The notes: generated from the letters alone by a model not told the origin. A stretch of DNA of 64,000 nt from Exiguobacterium undae DSM 14481 (GCF_000620805.1 NZ_KK211187.1:176894-240893); one strand, 5' to 3'; shown: positions 54,615-63,935, counted from the stretch's first letter. Numbers and translations are program-made.

Positions 54615-55418
54615 TTAAATCGGTTCTTTTTGAATGGAAATATCGACTTCGACGCCAAAGTGATCGGAGACGACCGGTGCCAGGACACCGTCAAACACGA
54701 CACCAACACGATCGACATCAATTTTTCGGTTCGACAAGACAAGGTCGAGCCGCAAGCCGTGTTGATTTTCTTCCCAACCGTCAATTTTTCCTTCGACCGT
54801 CTCGACACCGACGGTTTCCTGTGCCAACAAAAAGACATCGTGCAGTCCGCGCTGCACCATGTAGTCATAACCCGTTCCGCGTTCTAAGGCATCGTTGTTG
54901 AAATCGCCGAGGAACAGTGTCCATTCGAGGGGATCCATCCGTGCAATCAAGTGATTAAACTGTTCACTGAACGGTTCCTCCGCATCTTCCCACCACCCGA
55001 GATGACAGGAGTTGAACGTGATGTGTGTTCCATTGACATCAATCGTCGCCCGGACGATTTTCCGGGATTTCCAGTCCATCGTATCCTGACTCCGGCTGAT
55101 GTAATAGGAATCAGATTTGATGATCGGATGTTTGGTCAAGAGGGCAAGACCTTCTTCGTAGGCATCATACCCGATATGCGAAAAATCCCAGACGAACGAA
55201 TAGTCGAGACCTTGTTTACGCAATGCTTGTTGAATCAAGTAGACAAAATTATCTTCACGGACATTGTCATAGAGGATCGGTGTATCCATCAGCTGACTCA
55301 CTTCCTGTAAAGCGATCACATCATAATCCTGCTGGATGATGTGCGTGACGATTTGATTTAATTTCTCAAGTTGTTGTTCTTCCTGCCATGAGTGGCAATT
55401 TAACGTAAGTAGTCGCAT
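54615..55418 (-). CDS. mapP: EEP-family phosphatase, probable maltose-6'-phosphate phosphatase
   Basis: 267 residues, endonuclease/exonuclease/phosphatase fold: LTLNCHSWQEE, VIALQEVSQ, NSCHLGWW, LFLGDFNNDA, GLRLDLVLSNRK and VSDHFGVEVDI provide the metal and catalytic residues. In Enterococcus a member of this superfamily, MapP, removes phosphate from PTS-imported maltose-6'-phosphate. The place just after a maltose-type EIICB supports that role; DNase or sphingomyelinase-like activity is less likely. GGAGGA before ATG. A hairpin separates it from the PTS gene. Confidence 0.7.
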   Translation of the reverse strand: MRLLTLNCHSWQEEQQLEKLNQIVTHIIQQDYDVIALQEVSQLMDTPILYDNVREDNFVYLIQQALRKQGLDYSFVWDFSHIGYDAYEEGLALLTKHPIIKSDSYYISRSQDTMDWKSRKIVRATIDVNGTHITFNSCHLGWWEDAEEPFSEQFNHLIARMDPLEWTLFLGDFNNDALERGTGYDYMVQRGLHDVFLLAQETVGVETVEGKIDGWEENQHGLRLDLVLSNRKIDVDRVGVVFDGVLAPVVSDHFGVEVDISIQKEPI

Positions 55419-55441
55419 CTGCTGTTCCTCCTGATTTTCAA

Positions 55442-55477
55442 TAAAGAAAGGTGAAACTCATGATGAGCTTCACCTTT
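55442..55477 (-). terminator. Hairpin after EIICB gene
   Basis: Stem AAAGGTGAAGCTCAT/ATGAGTTTCACCTTT on the minus strand, then CTTTATT. Readthrough would supply mapP. Confidence 0.75.
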
Positions 55478-55502
55478 TCTTATTTACCCTAATCCATTTG
55501 GT

Positions 55503-57158
55503 TTATGCGCCGATTCGATCCTGGATATCCGATTTCAGGACATCCGCTTTTGGACCGTAAATGGCTTGCACGCCATTATTTTTTAGGATAAGACCAAGTG
55601 CACCGTTTGACTTCCAATCGGACTCAGGTGCGACCAGGTTTGGATCTTTGACCGTGACGCGTAAACGTGTCATGCAGGCATCGACTTCCTCAATGTTCGC
55701 CGGACCACCAAGTAAACCGATGATTTGCGAAGCTTGTGACTGATCGGAAGTCGCAGCTGCTTCTGAAGTCGCTGCGGCACCGTCAGCTACCACTACGTCA
55801 TCGAGGTAGTTTCCGTTCCGGCCTGGTGTAGCATAGTTGAACTTTTTAATAACGAAACGGAACGTAAAGAAGTTCAAGAAGAAGAAGAAGATACAGACAC
55901 CGATGAAGCGAATCAAGTCACCGAGAAGTCCTGCTTTGGCGATCAGTGGAATACGCGTCAGCAACTCGATGGCCCCGAACGCATGAATCCGTAAATCCAT
56001 CACGTCTGCAAGCGCAAACGCGACACCCGTCAAGACGGCATAAACGACGTAAAGAACAGGTGCGATGAACATGAACATGAACTCGATCGGCTCTGTAACA
56101 CCTGTCAAGAAGACCGCAAGACCAGCAGATAAGAAAACAGGTTTGTAAGCTTTCTTTTTGTCTTCGTCAACCGACATATACATCGCAACGGCGACACCGA
56201 TTAAAGAAGCAAGTGATGTGACGACTTGTCCTTCTTTGAAACGTGCTGGAACGACGCTGTTGATCAAATCATTGTAGCCCTGTGTATTGCCGGCTTGTTT
56301 TAAGTTGACGAGATCGGTGATCCAAGCCAGCCAGAGTGGATCTTGACCGGCAACGACTGAACCTTGTGCTGCACCGGTGAGAATTTTATACGTTCCGCCG
56401 AGTTCCGTATAGTTCATTGGAACCGTCAACATATGGTGAAGACCAAACGGCAGAAGAAGACGCTCGAGTGTTCCGTAGACGAATGGCGCAAGAATCGGTG
56501 CTGTATCACGCGATGTTGCAATCCAGCGTCCGAAGTCATTCAATAATCCTTGAACGAACGGCCAAACGAGTGACAGGACGAATGCGGCGACAACCGATCC
56601 ACCGATGACGACGAACGGGACAAACCGTTTTCCGTTAAAGAAGGCTAACGCATCTGGTAATTTGCTGAAGTTATAAAATTTATTAAACAGTACGGCTCCA
56701 AGGAAACCGGAAATGATACCAACGAAAACCCCCATGTTCAGGGCAGGAGCACCGAGAACGGAAGTGAAATAATCTTTCACGACTAAGTCCGAACCTAACA
56801 ACGAAGTGACGGTTGCTTTTGGATCCGCGAGCATAGCTGAGTTGACACCGAAGATGGCGCCTGTGACGCGGTTGACTAAAATAAAGGCAAGCAAGGCAGC
56901 GAATGCTCCGCCGGCTCGTTCTTTCGCCCACGATCCACCGATCGCGACCGCGAATAAGACGTGCAGGTTAGTAATGATCGCCCACCCTAAATCTTCAACG
57001 ATTCTTGCAATCGTTTGCATTAGGGCGAGATCGCCGCCGTACATTCCGATCAGCTTGCCGATCGAGATCATGATTCCGGCTGCTGGCATGACTGCGATGA
57101 CTACCATTAACGCTTTCCCTAGCTTTTGCCAGAAATCAAATGAAATCTTGTTTTTCAT
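55503..57158 (-). CDS. Maltose/glucose-type PTS EIICB
   Basis: 551 residues. EIIC (1 to about 440) of the glucose-glucoside family: GKALMVVIAVMPAAGIMISI, PFGLHHMLTVPMNYTELGG, FLTGVTEPIEFMFMFIAPVLY; an Ala/Ser/Thr linker (about 455-475); EIIB with phospho-Cys in VDACMTRLRVTVKD. No EIIA. The HHMLTVP/TGVTEPIEF pattern fits alpha-glucoside (MalP/GlvC-like) EIICBs. The LacI-type operator and cre-like sites upstream suggest maltose induction and carbon catabolite control. Confidence 0.85.
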   Translation of the reverse strand: MKNKISFDFWQKLGKALMVVIAVMPAAGIMISIGKLIGMYGGDLALMQTIARIVEDLGWAIITNLHVLFAVAIGGSWAKERAGGAFAALLAFILVNRVTGAIFGVNSAMLADPKATVTSLLGSDLVVKDYFTSVLGAPALNMGVFVGIISGFLGAVLFNKFYNFSKLPDALAFFNGKRFVPFVVIGGSVVAAFVLSLVWPFVQGLLNDFGRWIATSRDTAPILAPFVYGTLERLLLPFGLHHMLTVPMNYTELGGTYKILTGAAQGSVVAGQDPLWLAWITDLVNLKQAGNTQGYNDLINSVVPARFKEGQVVTSLASLIGVAVAMYMSVDEDKKKAYKPVFLSAGLAVFLTGVTEPIEFMFMFIAPVLYVVYAVLTGVAFALADVMDLRIHAFGAIELLTRIPLIAKAGLLGDLIRFIGVCIFFFFLNFFTFRFVIKKFNYATPGRNGNYLDDVVVADGAAATSEAAATSDQSQASQIIGLLGGPANIEEVDACMTRLRVTVKDPNLVAPESDWKSNGALGLILKNNGVQAIYGPKADVLKSDIQDRIGA

Positions 57159-57220
57159 GTGGTCTCACTCCTCTATGTCTCTTTTCTCTGTCTGTTTAGT
57201 GCAATAATGTAAGCGATTAA

Positions 57221-57234
57221 TGCAACCGTTTGCA
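57221..57234. promoter_or_regulatory. LacI/MalR-type operator before EIICB
   Basis: TGCAACCGTTTGCA is a near-palindrome around CG, of the sort LacI-family sugar repressors bind. It is 63 bp upstream of the EIICB start. The repressor gene is not in this window. Confidence 0.55.
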
Positions 57235-57242
57235 TTTAAAAT

Positions 57243-57256
57243 TGTAAGCGATAACT
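57243..57256. promoter_or_regulatory. cre-like site before EIICB
   Basis: TGTAAGCGATAACT matches TGWNANCGNTNWCA in all fixed positions except the last base. A weaker copy, TGTAAGCGATTAAT, is at 57208-57221. CcpA binding is inferred. Confidence 0.5.
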
Positions 57257-57409
57257 TTTTAAAAAGCTAGTCTTTTTTTATGATTTTTTTAAAATTATAT
57301 TTCATATCCTGAATATCATGAAGGGAAGGGGTGTTGAAAAAGGAAATTCGGGAATAAGTTAACAGGAACAAAAGCGGAGTGTGGTTTGCTTAGAAAAGGA
57401 GATTACATT

Positions 57410-57694
57410 ATGAGCGAAACGATAAGTCCTCTCGAAAATTACGGGCAGCGGATTCGTACATTACGTGAGCGGCAAGAGATTAACTTGGAGCAATTGGCTG
57501 AGCTGACAGAAACGACACCGGAAATGATGGAACGGATTGAGCAGAGTATCGCACACCCGTCATTTTCGATGATTGAACGTTTGGCAAAAACACTTAACGT
57601 CCCCTATGACCATTTATTGCGGCATATCTGGCCGGCCCAAATGATTCGTCTACACGAACAAGGGGCAAAAATCATTGATTTACCGTCCAGTTGA
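57410..57694 (+). CDS. Small XRE-family HTH regulator
   Basis: 94 residues. Helix-turn-helix spans about 14-68: RIRTLRERQEINLEQLAELTETTPEMMERIEQ, then LAKTLNVPYDHLL. The short C-terminal tail (HEQGAKIIDLPSS) has no sensor domain. AAAGGAG 7 nt before ATG 57410. Divergent from the EIICB gene by 250 bp, so it may regulate that promoter, but the LacI-type operator argues for another protein. Confidence 0.82.
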   Translation: MSETISPLENYGQRIRTLRERQEINLEQLAELTETTPEMMERIEQSIAHPSFSMIERLAKTLNVPYDHLLRHIWPAQMIRLHEQGAKIIDLPSS

Positions 57695-57702
57695 CCGGTT
57701 TA

Positions 57703-57738
57703 AAAAAGCCTCCACTGCCTAAGGCAATGGAGGCTTTT
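57703..57738. terminator. Bidirectional terminator XRE/queF
   Basis: Stem AAAAGCCTCCACTGCCT/AGGCAATGGAGGCTTTT with one mismatch between convergent genes. Confidence 0.88.
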
Positions 57739-57744
57739 CGAGTC

Positions 57745-58233
57745 TTAACGATTGTCGATCGTTTCAGGGTAGAGATCGTGATTGAAGAGACGGTGTTCGG
57801 CCATCTGTTCATATTTCGTTCCCGGTTTACCGTAGTTGTAGTACGGATCGATCGAAATTCCGCCGCGTGGCGTGAACTTGCCCCAGACTTCGAGGTAACG
57901 GGGTTCCATCAATTTGACGAGATCTTTCCCGATGACGTTGATGCAGTTTTCGTGGAAATCACCGTGGTTACGGAAGCTGAACAAGTAGAGTTTTAATGAT
58001 TTCGACTCCACCAATTTCTCGTCCGGAATATACGAGATATAAATGGTCGCAAAATCCGGCTGATTCGTAATCGGGCAAAGGCTTGTGAATTCCGGTGCGT
58101 TGAATTTAACGAAGTAATCGTTTTCCGGATGACGGTTCGGGAAGGCTTCAAGCACTTCCGGTTGGTATTCAAAAATGTAAGGGACGGACTTTTGACCAAG
58201 TAAAGACAAGTCGTTTAAATCTTCTGGACGCAT
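57745..58233 (-). CDS. queF: PreQ0 reductase QueF
   Basis: 162 residues, unimodular T-fold QueF. Catalytic Cys in [17 protein letters not shown], the QueF motif [18 protein letters not shown] in DFHENCIN, and [12 protein letters not shown] at the C-terminus. Reduces 7-cyano-7-deazaguanine to preQ1 with NADPH. Last gene of the queuosine operon (queC-queD-queE-queF), 11 bp after queE. Confidence 0.96.
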   Translation of the reverse strand: MRPEDLNDLSLLGQKSVPYIFEYQPEVLEAFPNRHPENDYFVKFNAPEFTSLCPITNQPDFATIYISYIPDEKLVESKSLKLYLFSFRNHGDFHENCINVIGKDLVKLMEPRYLEVWGKFTPRGGISIDPYYNYGKPGTKYEQMAEHRLFNHDLYPETIDNR

Positions 58234-58244
58234 AATTAATCTCC

Positions 58245-58961
58245 TTAGACGCCGCGATCGTTCGCAAAAACGAGGGCATGTAGTTGTGGGAGAACCCGTG
58301 CATGATTAAATCGTGCATCACCTGCAACGCGTTCCCATAAAGTTTTTAAATCAGACAACATCCGCGGGGCAATCGTACCTTCTTCCGCGGGATCGGGATT
58401 ACCGAGCGATAAATAAAGGGTCTTCAAGGCATAGCGATCGGAAACGGCAGCGGCAAAATCAAGGTCCGCCTCATCAAAAATAACGATTTTGACGGCCCGT
58501 TGCTGCTCGGGTAACCGTTTGAAAAAGGCATCGAGACGGTCATAATCAACGGTCATACCGCTCGACGGTGGTTTCGGGCTGATCGTGACGTCTTCAATAT
58601 CGAGGATCCAGTTTTGCCAGTAGGAACCTTGTGTTTCGACCGACATCGTAATGCCGCGGCTCTTCAAGGCATCAACAAGTGTCCCGATGGACGCGTGCAG
58701 TAACGGATTACCACCGGAAATCGTGACGTGACCGTAGGAGCCGAGAGCATCCAGCTGCGTGAGGATGTCTTCGGCTGTCATCAAATCCGGTTTCTCTGAT
58801 CCGTCCCACGTAAAGGCTGAGTCGCACCAGGCACAAGAGTAATCACACCCACCGGTCCGGACGAACATCGTTTTTTGACCGATCGATCGTCCTTCTCCCT
58901 GAAAGGTTGGACCAAAGATTTCGAGTACAGGAATCTTCGGTGTTTTTTTCAGTTGACTCAT
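58245..58961 (-). CDS. queE: 7-carboxy-7-deazaguanine synthase QueE
   Basis: 238 residues, radical SAM enzyme. Iron-sulfur motif CDYSCAWC (CX3CX2C), [20 protein letters not shown] at the start, ISGGNPLLH for SAM binding, and SPKPPSSGM. Converts 6-carboxytetrahydropterin to CDG. Its ATG overlaps the queD stop (ATGA). Confidence 0.95.
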   Translation of the reverse strand: MSQLKKTPKIPVLEIFGPTFQGEGRSIGQKTMFVRTGGCDYSCAWCDSAFTWDGSEKPDLMTAEDILTQLDALGSYGHVTISGGNPLLHASIGTLVDALKSRGITMSVETQGSYWQNWILDIEDVTISPKPPSSGMTVDYDRLDAFFKRLPEQQRAVKIVIFDEADLDFAAAVSDRYALKTLYLSLGNPDPAEEGTIAPRMLSDLKTLWERVAGDARFNHARVLPQLHALVFANDRGV

Positions 58962-59413
58962 GATTCAAGCATCCATTCCCGACGGACTTCCGCAAAAGCA
59001 GTTGGTGTTTCGTACAGTTTGACGAACTCGACACGCAAACCACGTTCGTCCGGCAAATGTTTTCCGAGCGTCTCAAAAATCCAGGCCGACATATTTTCAG
59101 CTGTCGTATTCATGTAAGGAAGCGATTCGTTCAAATACCGGTGATCGAGCAACGGTTCAAGGTGTTCTTTGAAAATCTTTTTCAAATCACCAAAGTCGAG
59201 TGTCATCCCGCGATGATCGAGAAATCCGCTGATTCCAAGATCAACATGGTACGTATGACCGTGTAAAGCCCGGCATTTTCCGTCGTAATCATACAGATGG
59301 TGCGCCGCATCAAACGTCAATTTTTTGACGATCATGACACGTGATTTTGTATAAATAAGCGAGTCGCCCGTCGGACGCTCGACTGTTTCGGGTGCTTCAT
59401 AATTGAATTTCAT
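58958..59413 (-). CDS. queD: 6-carboxytetrahydropterin synthase QueD
   Basis: 151 residues. Zinc His in FDAAHHL and LHGHTYHV, catalytic Cys in [24 protein letters not shown] and the C-terminal Glu in LYETPTA. Forms CPH4 from dihydroneopterin triphosphate. Overlaps both queC and queE by 4 bp. Confidence 0.95.
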   Translation of the reverse strand: MKFNYEAPETVERPTGDSLIYTKSRVMIVKKLTFDAAHHLYDYDGKCRALHGHTYHVDLGISGFLDHRGMTLDFGDLKKIFKEHLEPLLDHRYLNESLPYMNTTAENMSAWIFETLGKHLPDERGLRVEFVKLYETPTAFAEVRREWMLES

Positions 59414-60066
59414 GTATGTTGGACCTCCTCGATGTAGGCATCTAAGCCTTTTTTCCGTAATTCACATGCCGGGCAATCGCCGCAGCCGTCTCCGATGATT
59501 CCGTTGTAACACGTCAATGTCCGCTCGCGGACAAAATCAAATGCGCCAAGTGAATCAGCTAATGCCCATGTCTCTTTTTTGTCGAGCCACATGAGCGGAG
59601 TATGAATCACGAATGGATAATCCATCGCGAGGTTAAGGGTCACGTTCAGTGACTTGATGAAGGAATCACGACAGTCGGGATAACCGGAAAAGTCCGTTTC
59701 GCAAACACCGGTGATGATATGGCGAATTCCGCGTCCTTTTGCGAGGACAGCTGCGAAAGACAGGAACAAATGATTCCGGCCGTCTACAAACGTAGAAGGC
59801 AATCCGTCTTCATTCGTCGTGATCGATTGTGAGTGGTCAGTCAACGAATTACTTGTTAATTGACTGAGGAGCGAGAGGTCGAGCTCATGGTGTTTCACAC
59901 CGAGTTCGGATGCAATCGTGCGGGCGACGTCAAGTTCTGCGGCATGACGCTGTCCATAGTTGAAGGTAACGACTTCAACCTGCGAATAATCGGCGAGTGC
60001 CTGAAACAGACAGGTCGTCGAATCTTGACCGCCACTGAAGACGACAAGAGCACGTTCATTTTTCAT
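59410..60066 (-). CDS. queC: 7-cyano-7-deazaguanine synthase QueC
   Basis: 218 residues. PP-loop [22 protein letters not shown], zinc ribbon [19 protein letters not shown]-dependent conversion of CDG to preQ0. Start at 60066 matches the family N-terminus ([13 protein letters not shown]) and has GGAAG 8 nt upstream; an ATG five codons earlier is less well placed. First gene of the operon, just downstream of the preQ1 aptamer. Confidence 0.95.
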   Translation of the reverse strand: MKNERALVVFSGGQDSTTCLFQALADYSQVEVVTFNYGQRHAAELDVARTIASELGVKHHELDLSLLSQLTSNSLTDHSQSITTNEDGLPSTFVDGRNHLFLSFAAVLAKGRGIRHIITGVCETDFSGYPDCRDSFIKSLNVTLNLAMDYPFVIHTPLMWLDKKETWALADSLGAFDFVRERTLTCYNGIIGDGCGDCPACELRKKGLDAYIEEVQHT

Positions 60067-60081
60067 AATGTACACTTCCAT

Positions 60082-60118
60082 TCCTAGTTTTTGTGACGGA
60101 GGAGGTTACGAACTCCGG
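60082..60118 (-). promoter_or_regulatory. Probable preQ1-I riboswitch
   Basis: On the minus strand CGGAG/CTCCG forms P1 with an 11-nt loop TTCGTAACCTC, followed by an A-rich tail ACAAAAACTAGGA. This resembles the preQ1-I aptamer, where the A-rich tail docks and the last bases touch the ribosome site. The location before queC supports it; the pseudoknot pairs cannot be fixed by eye. Confidence 0.6.
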
Positions 60119-60192
60119 AGACACAGTCTCAACTATTGACACTAGCAGAAGGTGTTCCAAAAGTCGACTGCTAATCCAAGATTTTGTCAGAC

Positions 60193-60227
60193 AAAAAACA
60201 CCCTCGAACTAAAAGTGTTCGAGGGTG
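60193..60227 (-). terminator. Terminator of bshB2 operon
   Basis: Stem CACCCTCGAAC/GTTCGAGGGTG, loop ACTTTTA, six T on the minus strand. Confidence 0.92.
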
Positions 60228-60233
60228 GAAGAA

Positions 60234-60890
60234 TTAAAGCGGATAATGGTAATACCGTTCTTTTACCAAGAGGTCGCGGATGTTCGAGTCTTCTGAGATG
60301 ACTTTCATCAATCCACCGGTTTGTGAGGCGTGTGCCTGCAGGGCTTCGATTTTTTGCTCGGTATAGGCACTGACGTCATGGATAAACGTCCCTTCACCGA
60401 GTTCATCGCGCGTATTGTTGGCGAAGGCGACTGCTAAAAATTCAGGACGCTCGGCTTCTTCGATTGCGCGAAGAGCCCGGACGACGGCACGTGCCGTTGC
60501 TTCGTGATCCGGATGGACGGCATAACCCGGATAAAACGAAATCACCCGTGTTGGTCGGGTCTGTTCCATCAATTTGCCAATCCGTTTCGCAAGCATTGCT
60601 TCATCTTCAAATTCGACTGTCTTGTCGCGAAGTCCCCACATTTGTAAATCAGAAATCTTCATTTTTTCCGATGCCGCAATCAGTTCGCGTTTTCGGATCG
60701 TTGCGAGCTGTTCACGGTTCGTAAAGACAGGACGTCCCATGTTGCGTCCCATTTCTCCGAGTGTTAGACAGGCATACGTAACAGGTCCCCGATTTTCAGC
60801 ATGCTCAATGATTGTTCCGGCTGAGCTGAATGCTTCATCATCCGGGTGAGGGAAGATGACAAGTAGATGATCTTGTTCGTTATAAGCCAT
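60234..60890 (-). CDS. bshB2: Bacillithiol biosynthesis deacetylase BshB2
   Basis: 218 residues, LmbE-like zinc deacetylase. FPHPDDEAFSSAGTI has the zinc PHPDDE motif; GLRDKTVEFED, FYPGYAVHPDHEATARAVVRA provides the HPDH site. Removes acetyl from GlcNAc-malate in bacillithiol synthesis. ATG 60890 is 7 nt from GAGGAGG; the ATG just before it overlaps the yojF stop. Second gene of a two-gene operon. Confidence 0.93.
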   Translation of the reverse strand: MAYNEQDHLLVIFPHPDDEAFSSAGTIIEHAENRGPVTYACLTLGEMGRNMGRPVFTNREQLATIRKRELIAASEKMKISDLQMWGLRDKTVEFEDEAMLAKRIGKLMEQTRPTRVISFYPGYAVHPDHEATARAVVRALRAIEEAERPEFLAVAFANNTRDELGEGTFIHDVSAYTEQKIEALQAHASQTGGLMKVISEDSNIRDLLVKERYYHYPL

Positions 60891-61255
60891 CATTCTACCT
60901 CCTCTGCGCCCTGCGCGAATGGGGTCGGACTGAGTTCGAAGGCAATCGCAAGACGCCCTTCGATGTCATGACCGGCAATCAAAAGCTGATCTCCGGCGAA
61001 CTCGTAATCCGTTAATCCTTCTCCGTACAACCAGCCGTGTGCCAGTTTCAAGCCGATCCGGTAGGGACCGTTTCCTGTAATCAGTCCACGTTCATACGTA
61101 ATCTCGGCGTTGCGGAAAAACATGCCGGCACTGTGGAACGTCGGATCCTGATGGGTCGCATACGCGCCGTTCGTCGTCTCGACGTGAACGTACAGTGGTG
61201 TATTGGCATGCTTGTCGATATAGTCTTGTACAGCGGTTAAATCAAGTGCTTGCAT
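60890..61255 (-). CDS. yojF: YojF-family (DUF1806) protein
   Basis: 121 residues, one DUF1806 domain: VQDYIDKHANTPLYVHVETT, FFRNAEITYERGLITGNGPYRIGLKL, WLYGEGLTDYE. In Bacillus yojF stands immediately before the BshB2 gene (yojG), the same order as here. Biochemical role unknown; linkage suggests a part in bacillithiol metabolism. Confidence 0.9.
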   Translation of the reverse strand: MQALDLTAVQDYIDKHANTPLYVHVETTNGAYATHQDPTFHSAGMFFRNAEITYERGLITGNGPYRIGLKLAHGWLYGEGLTDYEFAGDQLLIAGHDIEGRLAIAFELSPTPFAQGAEEVE

Positions 61256-61275
61256 GGTGTATCCCCTTCCTATAC

Positions 61276-61307
61276 AGAAAGAAGTCCGCGATCGTTGCGC
61301 GGACTTC
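61276..61307 (-). terminator. Terminator of pdxK
   Basis: Stem AAGTCCGCG/CGCGGACTT followed by CTTTCTG on the minus strand. Confidence 0.75.
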
Positions 61308-61315
61308 TTGAGCGA

Positions 61316-62131
61316 TTAAGACGTTACTGTTCGGTGAGCAGCGTGGTCAGTCGGACCGACATATTCATTCAAACGGAATGAATTACGAATCGCAGAGGTG
61401 ATAAACGATTTCGCAGTCCGGACCGCTTGTTCCACGGAAGCTCCTTTTGCGAGTTCAGCCGTGATGGCGGCGGAGTAGGTGCATCCTGCTCCATGCGTGT
61501 ACGGTGTCTCAATACGCTCGTCCTCAATTAGGATAAACTCTTTTCCGTCATAAAGCACGTCAACTGCTCGTGGGTGGTCAATCTTGCTGCCGCCCTTGAC
61601 GAGTACGTATTGTGCGCCTTTTTCATGGATCCGGGCAGCTGCCAGCTTCATTTCATCGATTGTCGAAGGTGTTTTTCCGAGACCGGACAATTGACCCGCT
61701 TCAAAGACGTTTGGTGTCACGACCGTAGCGAGCGGTGTCAGGACATCACGTAAAGCGTTAGCTGTATCTGGATTGAGGACTTCGTCTTCACCCTTACACA
61801 CCATGACCGGATCGATGACGACGTTTTTGACGCCGGATGACTTGATTTTTTCAGCAACGACTTCAATGATTTCGACAGTCGGGAGCATACCCGTCTTCAT
61901 CGCGTCAACGCCAATTCCTCCAAGGACCGTGTGGATTTGTGTCCGGACGAGTTCGGCATCGATTGGATAAACCGCATGGTGCCAAGATTGATCGGGGTCT
62001 TGTGCGACGATGACCGTCAACGCGTTCATCCCGTAGACTTCAAGCTCCTGGAACGTCTTCAAGTCAGCTTGAATACCGGCACCACCACTTGTATCAGAAC
62101 CAGCGATTGTTAAGGCTTTACGTTTTGTCAT
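61316..62131 (-). CDS. pdxK: Pyridoxal/pyridoxine kinase (ThiD-like PdxK)
   Basis: 271 residues. ALTIAGSDTSGGAGIQADLK, YGMNALTVIVAQDP, GMLPTVEII, VIDPVMVCKGEDEVL, VVTPNVFEAGQLSGL and YTHGAGCTYSAAITAELAKG (catalytic Asp position replaced by Cys as in Bacillus PdxK). Phosphorylates B6 vitamers; HMP kinase activity possible. Monocistronic. Confidence 0.93.
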   Translation of the reverse strand: MTKRKALTIAGSDTSGGAGIQADLKTFQELEVYGMNALTVIVAQDPDQSWHHAVYPIDAELVRTQIHTVLGGIGVDAMKTGMLPTVEIIEVVAEKIKSSGVKNVVIDPVMVCKGEDEVLNPDTANALRDVLTPLATVVTPNVFEAGQLSGLGKTPSTIDEMKLAAARIHEKGAQYVLVKGGSKIDHPRAVDVLYDGKEFILIEDERIETPYTHGAGCTYSAAITAELAKGASVEQAVRTAKSFITSAIRNSFRLNEYVGPTDHAAHRTVTS

Positions 62132-62224
62132 TTGGAATTCCTCCTAAATAAAATAAGCGATTCTTCTTGCCATCAATCATAGCGAATTATAGACGAGGCG
62201 ACAACTCCCTGAGCTTAACGGGGA

Positions 62225-62260
62225 CAAAAATTCCCCATCTATTTAAACTAGACGGGGAAT
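62225..62260 (-). terminator. Terminator of pit operon
   Basis: Stem ATTCCCCGTCTA/TAGATGGGGAAT (one G-T pair) with five T on the minus strand. Confidence 0.88.
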
Positions 62261-62265
62261 CGTGA

Positions 62266-63270
62266 TTATCGGATGAAAAGGAAATCAAGAATGTAGTAAA
62301 TGAGAGCAGCCACTGCCATTGAAATCGGGAGTGTGATGACCCATGTAATCAACATCCGTTGTGCCGTACCCCATTTGACTCCTTTTTTCCGGTGTGATGT
62401 ACCGACACCAAGAATCGCAGAAGAAATGACGTGTGTCGTCGAGACCGGCAAATGAATCGCGGTTGCACCAAAGATGATGGCAGCAGACGTTAAGTCAGCC
62501 GCAACTCCGTTGACGGGACGGATTTTCATGATCTGTCCACCGACAGTCTTAATGATCCGCCATCCACCGACTGATGTACCGAGACCCATCGCGATTGCAC
62601 ATGATAACTTAACCCATGTCGCGACGTCGTGATCCGTTTGGTAACCGGAAGAAATCAGAGCAAGCGTGATGATCCCCATTGCTTTTTGGGCATCATTCGT
62701 TCCGTGCGTATACGATTGAAGGGCAGCTGTCGCAATCTGCATATGACGGAAACGACGATTCGTCTTCGCCAGATTACCCTTCTTGAAGACTACTTTAAAG
62801 ATGGCATAGACAATGAAACCGAGTGTAAACGCAAGAATTGGTGAAATCAATAAGGCTTGGACGATTTTCAAAAGTCCTTTTGCTTCGATTCCGCCAAATC
62901 CGACTGAGGCGATCGCAGCACCGGCGATCGAACCGATCAGCGTGTGCGAAGAACTGGACGGAATACCGAAGTACCACGTCAACAGGTTCCAGGCGATGGC
63001 AGAAAGTAAAGCGGCAATGACGACATAACTTCCGTGTTCAAGTGTCGACGGATCGACGATATCGCCGGAAATTGTTTTAGCTACACCAGTAAACGTAATG
63101 GCACCTAAAAAGTTCATCGTCGCCGCAAGAATGATTGCGTGACGTGGTTTCAAAGCACGAGTCGACACCGAAGTCGCAATCGAGTTCGCTGTATCGTGGA
63201 AACCATTAATGAAATCAAAGCTAAGTGCGAGAATGACGATTATGGCGGTGATGATAAAAAGACTATCCAT
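62266..63270 (-). CDS. pit: Low-affinity phosphate transporter Pit
   Basis: 334 residues, about ten membrane helices in two halves. The repeated PiT signature is FDFINGFHDTANSIATSV in the first half and SYTHGTNDAQKAMG in the second; PSSSSHTLIGSIAGA and PVSTTHVISSAILG pair likewise. Proton or sodium-coupled uptake of phosphate or metal-phosphate. Downstream of and coupled to a DUF47 gene, the usual arrangement. Confidence 0.94.
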   Translation of the reverse strand: MDSLFIITAIIVILALSFDFINGFHDTANSIATSVSTRALKPRHAIILAATMNFLGAITFTGVAKTISGDIVDPSTLEHGSYVVIAALLSAIAWNLLTWYFGIPSSSSHTLIGSIAGAAIASVGFGGIEAKGLLKIVQALLISPILAFTLGFIVYAIFKVVFKKGNLAKTNRRFRHMQIATAALQSYTHGTNDAQKAMGIITLALISSGYQTDHDVATWVKLSCAIAMGLGTSVGGWRIIKTVGGQIMKIRPVNGVAADLTSAAIIFGATAIHLPVSTTHVISSAILGVGTSHRKKGVKWGTAQRMLITWVITLPISMAVAALIYYILDFLFIR

Positions 63271-63286
63271 CTCGTTCGCTCCTCAC

Positions 63287-63904
63287 TTATGCGTTTTTCA
63301 TGATGATCGTTTCAATGACGTTTGCTGCATCTTGGCAGTAATCGGCGATTGATTCGAGCGATTCATAAATTTCTTTGTATTGGATGATTTTAATTGGATC
63401 GGTTTCTGTAGCGAACAAGGCTTTGATTGACTTACGACGTAAGTTATCACAAATTGTTTCCTGTTCTTTTACTTTAATGACGTGTTCACGCATCGGTTGA
63501 AGTTTACGGGCAACCAACAGATCCATTGATAAAGCGAGTTCGTTGACAGCAATGTGGATCTCATCGACGAAGCGGATCATGTGCTCGTCTGCTTGTACGA
63601 TATTATAAATTTCAAAAATAGCTGAACATTCTTCAAAACCGTCGAGAACATCGTCAAGCGAGTTAGCGAGTGCCAATAAATCTTCACGGTCGATCGGTGT
63701 AATGAAAGCATTGTTTAAATCAATGATGAGTTGGTGCATCAAATCATCACCAGCTGTTTCAAAATCTTTTACTTTATGGGCGAATTCTTTAACATCGGCA
63801 ATACCATTAATTTTAAAATCGACGAAAAATTGTGACGTTTGTTTCAGGTGTCCTGCAATCTCAGATAATTTCACTGCGAATGGATCTTGTTTTTTACTAA
63901 ACAT
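63287..63904 (-). CDS. DUF47 (PhoU-like) partner of Pit
   Basis: 205 residues, all helical. SEIAGHLKQTSQFFVDFKIN, FETAGDDLMHQLI, FITPIDREDLLALANSLDDVLD and YKEIYESLESIADYCQDAANVI are DUF47 motifs; the ExxD pairs bind metal in PhoU-like folds. Thought to control the Pit transporter. ATG 63904 is 8 nt from GGAGG, preferred over an ATG five codons earlier that overlaps the site. First gene of the operon, 16 bp before pit. Confidence 0.9.
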   Translation of the reverse strand: MFSKKQDPFAVKLSEIAGHLKQTSQFFVDFKINGIADVKEFAHKVKDFETAGDDLMHQLIIDLNNAFITPIDREDLLALANSLDDVLDGFEECSAIFEIYNIVQADEHMIRFVDEIHIAVNELALSMDLLVARKLQPMREHVIKVKEQETICDNLRRKSIKALFATETDPIKIIQYKEIYESLESIADYCQDAANVIETIIMKNA

Positions 63905-63935
63905 TCTTTCTGCCTCCATATTAAGAACAAGAATA

